The notes beneath the pieces are model-generated. The model saw nothing but the letters and a program-made list of their open reading frames with translations. It was not told the DNA's origin and did no database searches. 64,000 nt of DNA, taken from assembly GCA_009823395.1 (NCBI GenBank), contig CM020510.1, positions 15,425,773-15,489,772 of the forward strand. Reading direction: 5' to 3'. The translations under genes were made by a program, and so were the position numbers. Of the stretch, positions 51,141-61,534 are shown piece by piece. This DNA is from Thamnaconus septentrionalis. Taxonomy: Eukaryota; Chordata; Actinopteri; Tetraodontiformes; Monacanthidae. The first letter of the stretch is position 1. Each line of letters begins with the position of its first letter.

Positions 51141-53091
51141 TCTGTATCACAAAAAATAACCAAAGAAAACCAAACCAACAAACAACAACCTAATTTTAAT
51201 TCTGGGTCTGAATATTACCTTACATATGTTGGTCTTACACCAAACAGCTTTAATGCAGGTGAAAATAAAATCCAAAAATGAAAAAACACACAAAAATACA
51301 TTGCAAGAAATTGGAGACATCATCATGAGTGTGTGTCTTTGCTGCCAGGCTACAGGACAGAAGCATCGCTGACAGCTGTCACACCAGTGGAACAACAGCA
51401 GCCTTTACTCAGCACTGCATAACATGAGTGTCTGGCCAGAAACTGTGACTATCGAGTCTAAACCGAAACTCCAGACATAAAGGCAATAATTAAACACGCT
51501 TTTTTTAAACAATATAATTCTCTGAACTCACTCACTCTTTGGATGATTCACGCACGAGGGTTCACAGATACTTGTGCAATCAAATGTGATTTCAGTAGGA
51601 TTGAGACATACTTCACAGGCTCTGCAGTTTCCATTGTTGGAAAAAAAAATAGTGTTTTTTATATTGCAAATGGGTTGGGGGCACTTTTTTGTTTTTCCCC
51701 TCAGAGCCGTGGTTTGCAAATGTGAAACCTCTGCAGCATCCGGCTGCTGATGCCTCCCCGGTCTGGCCGTTCCCCCTGGCTATTGCAGGAATTCTGGTAT
51801 CCCGGCGGGTGAGTCCTGTTGTCAAACGTGTTTGATATTAGTAGTTTATGGAGCAGACAGGATTATATCGTGTGTGGCCAGCATTAACATGTCTTAAGTT
51901 CTCTTGTGTTGAAGGATGAGTGTTCATTTCTTTTTAAAAGAAAATAAATGTACTCATGGAAAAACAGCAGACAAATGTCAACCTGATAAAAATGCAGGGG
52001 ACAATATCTAGATTCTATTATCTAGGGCCCTTTGTTTGCTAAAACCAGTCAAATGGATACTACATTTTTTCTCTAAGTGTACAGACTGTGGTAGAATGAG
52101 ACCACTAAACATGAAGAATTAAAAGTGTTACATTGGGGTCGAGGACTTCTCTGAAGTTCTCGCCTGGACGTGAGGCCGCCGTTTCCATCTGACGCCACCA
52201 CCACCACTCTCCTTTTGCACACTTTACACCCGTTTAACCTTTTGTGGCCCTTGATGAGCACCACGCTTCTCCTCGAGCGGACACTAAAGCCATTGTGGGT
52301 CCCCGCTTTTGTCCCGGCGCCCCACAACAGACATCTGGACTTCTCTTCTGTCACCCAATTTCCACTCCCATTCTGCCGGGGGGACAAAAGGCGACAGGCG
52401 TCTGACCGTCCAAAAGTCACCCTCCATCATGTTGCGCACTTGCAGCCTGACACTGAGACAATGAGGAGGAGGCGGAGGGAGCAACGGCAAGGGGGAACCG
52501 GTCTGGCCTGCGCTGGAGGAGGGGTACATGTGAAATGGAGGTAATGCCCCCCCCCTACCCCAGGGGAGTTGTGAGTGCAGACTGCACACAGTCTGCAGTC
52601 AGGCACCAGAGTCTCCAGCGGAGGGCCAGATTGTGGAGGAGTGCGGAGAAACAACAGCTGCCTTAATAAATCAGAGGGTGGAGATGTGGAGCGGTGACAA
52701 TGGCCGTTTGCATGCTTCATAAAAAAAAAAACCTCACAATCGCCAACAACACAAAACTTTCACACTCAGTTGCAATGCTTGTTCTATAATTGGCTCTTTA
52801 ATTAACGCAACGAATGTGTAACACAAAGTGCCTGAGCAGCGGAAATTAGTTTTTTTTATGATGAGTGTTGCAAACGCGATGGGGAAAAAAACGGGTTGCT
52901 GCGTCTGGGCAGCACGATGCAGAGAGATGCAGCTGGAGTGTAGCTCAATGTTTTGTCTGAACCGGGAAGAAGAAAGTACAAATGAGGTGGGGAGGATGAT
53001 GAAGAGCGGAAAGGTAGAAAGAAGAGTTCAGAGAGACAACAATTTCAATGTTGACTGGGTGGGAAAACAGTGTAAAGTAAAGAGTATGGAG

Positions 53092-53141
53092 TATGAATTT
53101 GCACTGAGAAAAACTTGTGTTTTTCTCAGTGCAAATTCATA
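53092..53141. repeat. Perfect 23-bp palindromic hairpin with 4-nt loop
   Basis: Arms 53092-53114 and 53119-53141 are exact reverse complements, with core TTTGCACTGAGAAAAAC, around the loop TTGT. The first flanking base pair (G/T) already mismatches, so the symmetry ends abruptly. No surrounding terminal repeat or target duplication is obvious. Confidence 0.97.
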
Positions 53142-53802
53142 TGCCAGCGTGCCTCTGCATATGAATTCGTTGTTGGACAGATCCGCTGGTCCAACATTCC
53201 TCGCCTGCATAAGAATAACATAGATCTGTGGTACCAGAACAGTGACTGCTAAAGTACTGTGCAATGTATCAGCACATGATTTTTCTGGAGTTTTCCTATT
53301 CTCACATTTCGTGGTACAGAGGATGTGACTATTTTTTCAACAAGTTGAATAAATTATATTCAGAAGTTCATTGTTACTGACACAAAGAGTGTTAGATGTG
53401 GAAACACATGATACAAAGGCACTGATCCAGCTGGTCTGATGATGATTGATGATCTGATGATGACTAAGTTGCAACATTACCTCAAATTTGAGGACAGTGT
53501 TTCACAACAAAGCCCCATAATCACCCTTTTATCTTATAGTGCACGTCCAAATCTTTTTCATCCCATCTTTTTCCGGCACAGGTAACATATATGCATCGCA
53601 CACAACTCTTCTTCACAAGCCTTCTAAGACTTACCCACAACTCCAGGTGGCATATAATGACGCATTTAGTGCCCACTTTTCATGCTGTTCTTAGAAAATG
53701 TATGTACCGTTTTATATGTATGCTTACTTTTTTTTTTTTTTTTAATATGGACCTGAGTCTGGAATAAAGTTGATCTTATCATTTCAACATCTCTAGATTG
53801 AC

Positions 53803-53926
<124 letters not shown>

Positions 53927-53999
53927 GTTGATCAAGACCAAAGGAACAACCAAAAATGACAGTTGTAGAGCTTGTGAGTCTAACGTCCTCATCCTTGCA

Positions 54000-54720
54000 G
54001 ACAGAGAGTAGCTGTGTGCTGTGTACAGACACTGGACACGGAGGCAGGAGGGCAGGTCGCGGCTCTGTCTCTTTAAAACACACTTGTGTCCTGGAGGCTG
54101 GAGCGGGTTCTGTGCGGATCGCGGCCAGTGCGCTCCTCTCCTCCTCCTGCTCGGTGTGCGCTGCAAACCTGCAACAACTGTCCGGACCCCAGCACAGCGC
54201 GCAGAGGGGGAGATTCTTTTATTTATGACCGGGCTAAATATAGTGAAGCCCTATTTTTTGTTTGTTTTTTTTTTTTTTCCAGCAGCGGCAGTAGCAGAAG
54301 CAGAAGCAGTGGGGCGTCTTGGACAAGGAGGCTGCGTGCGTTTTACGCGCTCGTCTCCTGTGTGTGTGCGCGCGCGTGTGACCACGCGGGGATGAAGTAG
54401 TGCCGCCGCCGATGCCGCTCCTTCCGCCGTCGCCGCTGCTGCTGCTGCTGACTTCTGTGTTTTGAGCGAGGTTTCTCCGGGCGCCGCCGCCGCCGCTGCT
54501 GTCATGGCATTCTGCGAGTAAGGTCGCAAAATATATATATATACGTGTTTGTTCGTTTGGGATGATTTGACTCGCTTGAAGTATCCCAGCTGAGGCTCAG
54601 CCCCTCGTTTTTTCCCGGTCAAACCTCGAGCCATGGAGGTTTGACGCGGTTGTCACACTTGAAGGAAAGGCTGTGCGAATTCTACACCAGCGGACGGACG
54701 CCGCCGGGACGAGCGTGGAG
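54000..54720 (+). promoter_or_regulatory. GC-rich promoter/5' leader region of the plus-strand gene, with upstream ORFs
   Basis: CpG- and CTG-rich DNA immediately precedes the signal-peptide exon. If transcribed as leader it contains four short upstream ORFs: 54392-54400 (MK), 54412-54465 (17 codons, MPLLPPSPLLLLLTSVF), 54504-54521 (MAFCE) and 54633-54644 (MEV, in the strong context GAGCCATGG). All stop before the main ATG. A donor-like CGA|GTAAGG at 54518 could instead end an alternative first exon. The transcription start cannot be placed. Confidence 0.5.
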
Positions 54721-54775
54721 ATGAACTTTGGACGTTTCCTCCTCTTGGCTTCCTCCTGCGTCGCCGTGGCATCAG
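54721..54775 (+). CDS. First coding exon: signal peptide of an unrecognised membrane/secreted protein
   Basis: The ATG has G at -3 and opens MNFGRFLLLASSCVAVAS plus one base, ending at TCAG|GTAAAA, a plus-strand donor in phase 1 (the next residue is probably Gly). The peptide has the three-part signal-peptide layout: a short N-region with Arg, a hydrophobic core and a small-residue cleavage region. No continuing exon was recognised up to 64,000, so the first intron is probably longer than 9 kb. In the human order I remember, ESAM and MSANTD2 are followed by ROBO3 on the opposite strand, and short Robo signal exons end in Gly before SRLRQED. A Robo-type gene is therefore a guess from synteny only; other Ig-superfamily genes with long first introns fit equally well by sequence. 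Confidence 0.6.
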
Positions 54776-57700
54776 GTAAAAAAAAATCTTCTGAAATGTT
54801 TCTTACTATCGCGGCTTTTTTTCTTCTTCTGCTTTTCCGTGAATAACCATCCGCTCAGCTGAATTTCGATCCGTTTTTTAAGCTCATGCGCTGAATGAGA
54901 GCTTGTGACATCAATTACAAAAGGATAAAATGTCAGCAGACGCATTAATTTGCAGTATTTAAATACCACGGCCGGCTGCCAAGAGGACGCGTATTATCTC
55001 GGGGAGTCCCGCTGCGCCCTGAGGTGGCCGAGCAGGAAGCCAGCAGGAGAGGTCAGAGAGAGGCTCCCGTCACCTCCAGACCGAGTGCAAGCCATTAAAC
55101 TCTCACTCGCACTTTCACTCACACACTCACACTCAACGCTGTCTGTCAGAGACTGTCTCCTAAGCCCATCACTCCCCGTTCAAAAGAGAGGGTTTTGTGT
55201 GGGAATGCACATTATTTTGAAAAATTGCTTTTTAAAGCTCTTTTTGATTACCACTGAAGGGTTGGGGGCTGGGGAGGCTGGGAAGGGGGATTATATATTT
55301 TAACCATTGCTCCTCTCGCTGCTTATATTTATGAGACTTAATCCTAAAACCCCCTCAAATAAAGGGTTGGCTCGGGGAAACAATTTATGGGAGTGCAGGG
55401 CACAGATTTTATTTTAACTTTGAAGGCGGAATGGATTGCAGTTGCGGCTGATACCATCAACCGCTTTTAGTATCATGTAACCTGATAGACTTTTTTTTTT
55501 TGAAATAGACATTAATGTGGAATGATGTTCACGAACCTTTATTATTACTTTCCAGGTGACCTACAGGTCATTTAAGGCCCCATGAGGTCAAAATCTAAAC
55601 AACAACAACTACAACAACAACACTTTTTGTACTTTTTGTTATGTTTAAGTGCAGCACATCTCAAAAGTGTGTACATATTTCTGCTGCACTCATTTTGATG
55701 GAATGTTGTCCCACTACCATTTTTCTTTTTTATTTAAATTACATGGTCTTTTTCTTCCTCTGCTACTTTATTTTGATGGGAACTGCACTCTGGTAGGTAG
55801 AAGGGACAGTAAAGGCAACATTTTTCTCTCACTAACCAAACACACGCTGCATCGTTAAGTGTTGTCTGACTAAAATGTTTCTCTCCAGCTAAGAGCGCAA
55901 CAGCTAGCTGGGTGAATTAAGGTTAGTCAGCATACTAAACACCATTTCGCCTCCAGTATGGCCAACCCGAAATCAATGCCATTTCTGTCACCGACCAGTA
56001 TGGTGCCTGTCGAGGGTGGGAAGTGTTCTGTTCCACACTCAATTTTTGGGCTGTTTTTGGCGTGTGAATAGCACATGCATTTTTTTGCACGCTTGTCCGT
56101 GTGAATGCACATTTCCCCGCACTTATGCACTCAAAATATTAAGAATTTAGTAGAGAAGGATTCAATTTGGGACACTCCAAAAGTACAGACTCACGCTGCA
56201 CTCCGAAGTATAGGTGTCCTAAACACAAAACACATGCTTGCCTTCTGATGGGTCCTTTGGCTGTTTGACTAGCATTAATGGGTTAAAGAGCACAGTCTCA
56301 TCCGTTTGCATCAGTTCACTATTAAAGCTGTTCACTAATTGTTTGATGACACCTGCAAAACACAAACAGAGCCATATTGATTCCATTTGTTAATTATGTT
56401 TCTATGGCTAAAGGAGTTGATTCTATTTTCCCATATGGATTAATGGACTCAAGACTTTCTGTCAGCCTCCTGCGGGGAACGGAGCTTTAACAAAATCCTG
56501 GCACAGATACAGAATTGACCAGTTTTAAGAGCTTTTGCTTTGAACTTTGAGACTTTTTCATATTTTTGTTCGGCAAGTAAGCCACAAATTTAATTGGTTC
56601 GACAGGGACCTTTCTTGTCCAAAACCGACTCCTGTCGGAAACGATCCGGCCCTTCTCTGTAGTTCCAGTTAAGTCTTTCCCAATAATCTACTTCATGCCG
56701 GCTGTCAATCCAAAACAAGTTAAAAAACAACACTTCCTTGAGCCAAATAGAGAGAGAGAGCTGTGAAAGCAAACAGTTATTAGGTGGGAGACCCGTATAT
56801 GCTTGAAATCGATTGTCGGTGAACAAATCTTTGCTTTCGCCGTAAGAAGGAAAAGAATTTAATGTGCAAGTTGTTGCTCTCTTTGTCGAGAAAAAAAAGT
56901 CATCCTCTCTGTTTCTGCCTCACAGAAGTACTCCGGCATGAGTTATCGCCTCCCTTAATGGCATAAAGAGCCATCGCAAATGCAGCTTTTCAGCTTTACA
57001 GTTCACTGATGATGGCGCCCCGACTCTATACGTTTCCAATTTACCATATATATATATGTTTTTTAACATAAATCAAACAAACGCTGTCCGCGTCGCACCT
57101 ATTCACGGTTCACTCTGCCTCGTTATTTGAAAGTGGAACCGTCTCTCGACATAAAAGGCGCCTCTCAGCACCCACACCATCTGCCCACATCCATTAATCC
57201 GGAGTGAGTGCTTCGTCTCGCTTTCACCGGGCGATATGTATTTTTATGAAAATACTTAAGAGGAGAGGAATCGGAGAGAACTTTATGAACCCACTGATGG
57301 CCGAATGGTGACACATCCCGCGAGTGGAACTAATTCCATTTTTTTTTTAAAAATCTCTTTTTTGGCGCAGTGGAAATTAGCAACGTGCTGCTTAAAGTCA
57401 GATGGTGATTGCAATGCAGATGTTTCGCCCTGATGATGCTTCCTCCTCCGTTGGTCTTAAGTCGCTCGTCTTAACAGATTGGAAAAAAACAAACAAACGC
57501 AACGGCAGGCTCCTTTACAAATTGCATTCGATTTCACACGGCAGCTCTCCCTGCTCACACTCGCACAACTGAAATTCCAATTAAGCCGCCCTGAGTAAAG
57601 ACTTTAATACCTCTCATTGAAATCAGCTACTCGGGCGGCCGCGCTCAAGCTCAGCTGTTTTTCTGCACCCCCTCGGAACTAATGGATGCTAAACAACTTG

Positions 57701-59050
57701 TAAGCGGTGATTTGTGTCCACTCCTCCCCCCCCACGCTTCCCCTGGCCGCCTATTACTTAGCGAGATATACGGTCGAAGGAGGACCGACGCCGCTCACGC
57801 GTCCTCTTGATGAAACAAATGATGAAACCGCGCTCAGCCGCGGGCTCCATCCGCAGTCGCCAGATGCTGACGCCCTCATCCTTCTGGCGCAGACAGTGAT
57901 GACATCATTTCTAGATAAGATTACGGGGCCAATTGGAGGGCGGTTACCAAAGCGGTGCCTCAAAAAGAAAAAAAGAAAAAAAAAGAGAAAAGTCCCGCCT
58001 GTTGCTGGCAGGCACACGCGAACCCGGAGTGTCAGCGACGCAATTACTTGGCAAAGTCGCAAGAAGGTCTCCGCCCCCCTTCCTGCCCTCCTTCCTTATA
58101 TATGCAAATGAATCGAAATGGAAAGAGATGTAAATAAACCTCAGCAGACGGCCACCGGCCCCGCAGACAAGCTGCCAGCCTTCTGCCGTCCGTCACACTT
58201 TGCACGGTAAAGTTGGCCTCTGAGACGTCAGCCCAACTGGAGGATTTTTTTTTCTTCTTCCTTCCCACTTTTTTTCCCCTTCCCCGGATATCAAGCGGTA
58301 CGCTTCGACAGGTTTCCCGTCGCCGTACACGCTTTTCGCTCGCTAAAAGGCACCGACATCTGAAGCACGAGATTCTCCTCTGAGGCTCTGTTTTTTCTTT
58401 TTTTTTCTTCCCACCCTCACACATGAGCCTGACAGCAGTAGAATTCTCCCCCCTCGGGGGTTAAGATGCGAGGTTAATATTTAGAAATGCTAATTAATAA
58501 AAGCGCCACTCGTCGTGCAATGCCATCGCCCGGGGCCAATAAATGCCAAGTGTGGCCTGGATCAACAGGGTTTATTCTTTATTTTTTTCCTCAATGCAAT
58601 CTTGAACCTCCACCCCGCAGCCTCCGCCCTGAGAACCCTGCCTGCCTGACTGGCTGACGAGGCATGCGGCCGGCAGACGCCTTGAGCCAACGTGTGGGCG
58701 AGTGTCCTGACTTTTGCAATTAGAGCCCATGCGAGTGCTTGTCCATCATGCAACACCAATGGGCTCTAATCGGAGGATTTTATTCATTTGCTTGTAAATA
58801 AACGCTGATATTCTCACGGATCGGATGCAGTCGGGGCTGAACCGTCCTATTTGCACATCCTCCCATTCTAATCACTCGCCTCCCAAAGCCTATTAATACC
58901 ACAGAAAAAGTCCAGAGTTGAGCTGAATTGAAGCGCTCACATCAAGTATGTAGCAGTAGTAGGAGCGCTTCAAACCATCAGTGCAGGGTAAGAAAAGTTA
59001 AGAAATAAACATACACATCTGTGTCTGATAATATTCCTGTGCAGTCAGAT
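54776..59050. other. Probable start of a long first intron, no exon seen
   Basis: No coding exon recognised. It includes poly(T) runs, a TATA-type run near 57,045-57,057, several TAATTA/TTAATTA homeodomain-type sites, an octamer-like ATGCAAAT at 58,102-58,109, and a 12-bp inverted repeat at 58,719-58,770. Confidence 0.5.
58719..58770. repeat. 12-bp inverted repeat ATTAGAGCCCAT / ATGGGCTCTAAT
   Basis: Perfect arms at 58719-58730 and 58759-58770 with a 28-nt spacer. Both arms contain TAAT/ATTA cores. Confidence 0.9.
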
Positions 59051-59056
59051 TTACAG

Positions 59057-59275
59057 TTAAGTTAGGATTAGAGTGGCCCAGGGCTCGAACCTGTTGATCC
59101 TGCATTTTGGGCTTCTGTACTTTCTGCCAGAGGGCATGAGGTTGGAACAGGTGCAGTCCAGCCTGCTACGGGTCAGCGGCAATTCTATTTGCCCTGCGGA
59201 GACACGACGTGCTGGTGATGTTCCAGGGCGAGTCAATCCAGTAGTCAGTTCAGAAAGGGCCCAGTTTGGCCACAA
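59057..59275 (-). mobile_element. LINE ORF2 C-terminal fragment (degenerate)
   Basis: The minus-strand frame contains NLMPSGRKYRSPKCRINRFE, which resembles the C-terminal LPSGRRYR/PKCRTNRxxxSF motif of reverse-transcriptase proteins from fish Rex/CR1-like non-LTR retrotransposons (from memory). The flanks SPARRVSAGQIELPLT also fit. Only about 70 codons survive, with no RT catalytic core. Confidence 0.6.
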
Positions 59276-59364
59276 TCATATGAATAAGCAAGAAGCGCCA
59301 CAAACCTTGGTCTGTAAGTGCTAGTTGTCATTGCTGTAGGGGAAAAAAATCAGAGTGTAATTCA

Positions 59365-59800
59365 CACTTACAGGCCACTTTATTAGGTTCGCCTTGGCAC
59401 CACATACCTCAGAAAATGGTGAAAGTTGCTGGTCAGTGTGTACACAGACACACACACGCACTGGTTGCCAGTGGCTATTTAAGTTGCTGTTGTTGTACGG
59501 TCTCCACCCAGTCTGCCCACTCTGACCTCTGACCCCTGACATCAACAAGCTGTCCACACAGCTGCTCCTCACTGGATATTTCTCTTTTTGGGTCCATCCT
59601 CCGTCATAGATGGTTGTGATGAAAATGTCAGCAGATCAGCAGGTCGTGAAACACTCAGACCGTCTGGCACCGGCGACCGTGTTCGGCACGCGCAAAGTCT
59701 GTCTGTCTTCCCCATTCGGGCTGGCGCTCACTTTTATCTCCGGGAATTTGTGTTATCAAGCAATTGAACAAGTGTAACCTAATGAAGTGGCCCGCGAGCG
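59365..59800. mobile_element. Internally deleted Tc1/mariner-like element
   Basis: Inverted ends GGCCACTTTATTAGGTT (59373-59389) and, on the opposite strand, GGCCACTTCATTAGGTT (59776-59792) differ at one base. The interior retains CTGGATATTTCTCTTTTTGG and ATCAGCAGGTCGTGAAACAC, shared with the 19-kb copy over the transposase N-terminal region. The whole is about 430 bp, far shorter than a complete Tc1-like element, so it is a non-autonomous deletion derivative. Confidence 0.78.
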
Positions 59801-60681
59801 TAAAAACGAAGTGAAAACACTGCACTGCGAACTGAAGCGCGTCTTGACAAAGCTTTACAGTCACGTTCAGCTGAATCTCATCTGTCTGGCATGCAAATTC
59901 CACCGTTGGAATTAATCCCATCTCGCGCAGAGTAGTTTCTACAGCAGCAGCAGCAGGTGGCTGGTCTCCGCGAGGGAAACCTAAATCTCCTCAGAACACT
60001 CTCCCTCTCATTCCTTAATTATTGCAGTGGACAGACGGACACTTAGCTGCTTCACACAGAGAGCATTTAGCAGCTAAAGGGCCTATATTTTCTCATTGGG
60101 AGACGGCAAAGATGAAAACGCGGAGGAAAAAGGGGTTTAACATAACCCCGGGGGTGAATGACAACGGTGAGGCACATGCGATCAGATTTGACTTTCAAAT
60201 CGGGGAGAAGTCTGTCAGTGTCAGGCAGAGGTGCTTTTCAGAAATTTCTGGAAGTGGTTTTGCATCGGCCATTAGAGGTCCTCTCCCATTGGCGACTTTA
60301 ATTAGCGAGAGAAGAATGCTTTTTGCGCTACTCATGCCTAATAGTTTGATAGAGAGGGAAACGGTCAGTAGAAATTCAATCATGTGAAAAACAAAACAGG
60401 AGAACAAAGCCGTCAATCACCACATCTGGTGGAAAAAGAGAAACAACCAACTCGGGTGTTTTACCTGAATGGAGCTGTTAAATTCGCCTCGCAACTCTTC
60501 TGACTCGCACCGCTGTCGCGCTCATTTGTACGCTGGGCGGCCTTGAGTGCGTACCAGCGGGTGATAGCCTTGCGTGAGGCAGACACACTCATTTATGGTC
60601 CGCACTGCGTGACAGCTCAAGGCTTATCTACTCCTGTGGATTGTGTAGGTATGGAGACTGTGGTGGAAGTTAAGGTGCGTT

Positions 60682-60686
<5 letters not shown>

Positions 60687-60716
<30 letters not shown>
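60687..60716. repeat. (GT)15 microsatellite
   Basis: 30 bp of uninterrupted GT. Confidence 0.95.
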
Positions 60717-60717
<1 letters not shown>

Positions 60718-60857
60718 GCGTCCTCGGCGCTGACGCAGCTGAGGATCTCGGACAAAAGGCTGAACGCGCTTAGTAGGTGCCTGGCATCAGCCAGTGCTAC
60801 GCGTCTGTCAATACTGAGCACCTTGGATCAATGCGCTCGCTGACGTTGACGGCGCTG

Positions 60858-60886
60858 ACGAGACGCGGGTTAAGCCCGCGTCTCGT
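60858..60886. repeat. 12-bp GC-rich hairpin
   Basis: ACGAGACGCGGG and CCCGCGTCTCGT are perfect arms around a 5-nt loop (TTAAG). No T-run follows, so it is not a bacterial-type terminator. Confidence 0.9.
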
Positions 60887-61060
60887 ATTGCTGTCCTAGC
60901 CGTGTCTGTGTGGCTCGGCTTGTTTGTTGTTAAGTGGAGCTTCTGTGTTTGGTCTGATGCTGATACTCCGGAGGCAGTTATTATCTCGGCGGACTTGAAA
61001 GATAACACTGAACTCATGAAATTAAAACAGTGTATGTGACAACATTTATATTCTGAGCAA

Positions 61061-61533
61061 AATTTTATTTTATTTTATTTTACTTAACCTTTCTTTAACC
61101 AGGAAAGGTTCCCATTGAGTTACAATAACTCTTCTTCCAGGGAGTCCTGGCCAAGACAGATGTCACACGATACTACACACACCAGAGCACACTAATAGTT
61201 AGCTGAGGTATTACAAGCTAACACAGACAGCTAAAAACAAACAAACAGCACCACAGTTGACATACTACACACACTAGAGCACACTAATAATTACCTAAGG
61301 TATTACAAGCTAACACGGACAGCTAAAAACTAAAATCTAAAAAGACATAAGTTACATTTTTCAGTCAAGGTTGATTTTAAAAGATTTTTAAAAGTATTGA
61401 GAGGTGGATCAGCTTCTAGATTTAACATGGCTTGAAATTTATTCCAGACATTTGCGGCATTTGATGAAAAAGCTGTTTTACCCAGTTCTGTTCTTGTTGA
61501 TGGTGAAGCCGGGCAACAAGACAAGTCATTCAT
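61061..61533 (-). mobile_element. LINE 3' end with ORF2 C-terminus and A-rich tail
   Basis: Read on the minus strand: RTELGKTAFSSNAANVWNKF and NTFKNLLKSTLTEKC, then the stop, a 3' UTR with CTTGGCCAGGACTCCCTGGA and CCTGGTTAAAGAAAGGTTAA, and a tail of AAAAT repeats. The pattern RT.LGK.AFS..A...WN..Q..L is the usual C-terminus of a common teleost non-LTR retrotransposon. It is 5'-truncated to about 470 bp. A 92-bp segment of the 3' UTR is tandemly duplicated (61170-61331). Confidence 0.85.
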
Positions 61534-61534
61534 G

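Larger units (their letters stand above)
49640..53080. other. Gene-poor stretch
   Basis: No exon recognised. Includes (CA)15 at 50,805, (ATC)n at 51,082 and TA/TG alternation near 50,575-50,610. Confidence 0.55.
59800..61050. other. Gene-poor stretch
   Basis: No exon recognised. Contains (CAG)4 at 59,942-59,956, (GT)15 at 60,687-60,716 and a 12-bp GC-rich hairpin at 60,858-60,886. Confidence 0.55.

Noticed and set aside
53092..53141. Pre-microRNA interpretation of the perfect hairpin
   Set aside because: A fully perfect 23-bp stem with a 4-nt loop is shorter and more regular than typical microRNA precursors; kept as an unexplained palindrome.
60858..60886. Bacterial-type intrinsic terminator
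   Set aside because: No T-run follows and the DNA is vertebrate.
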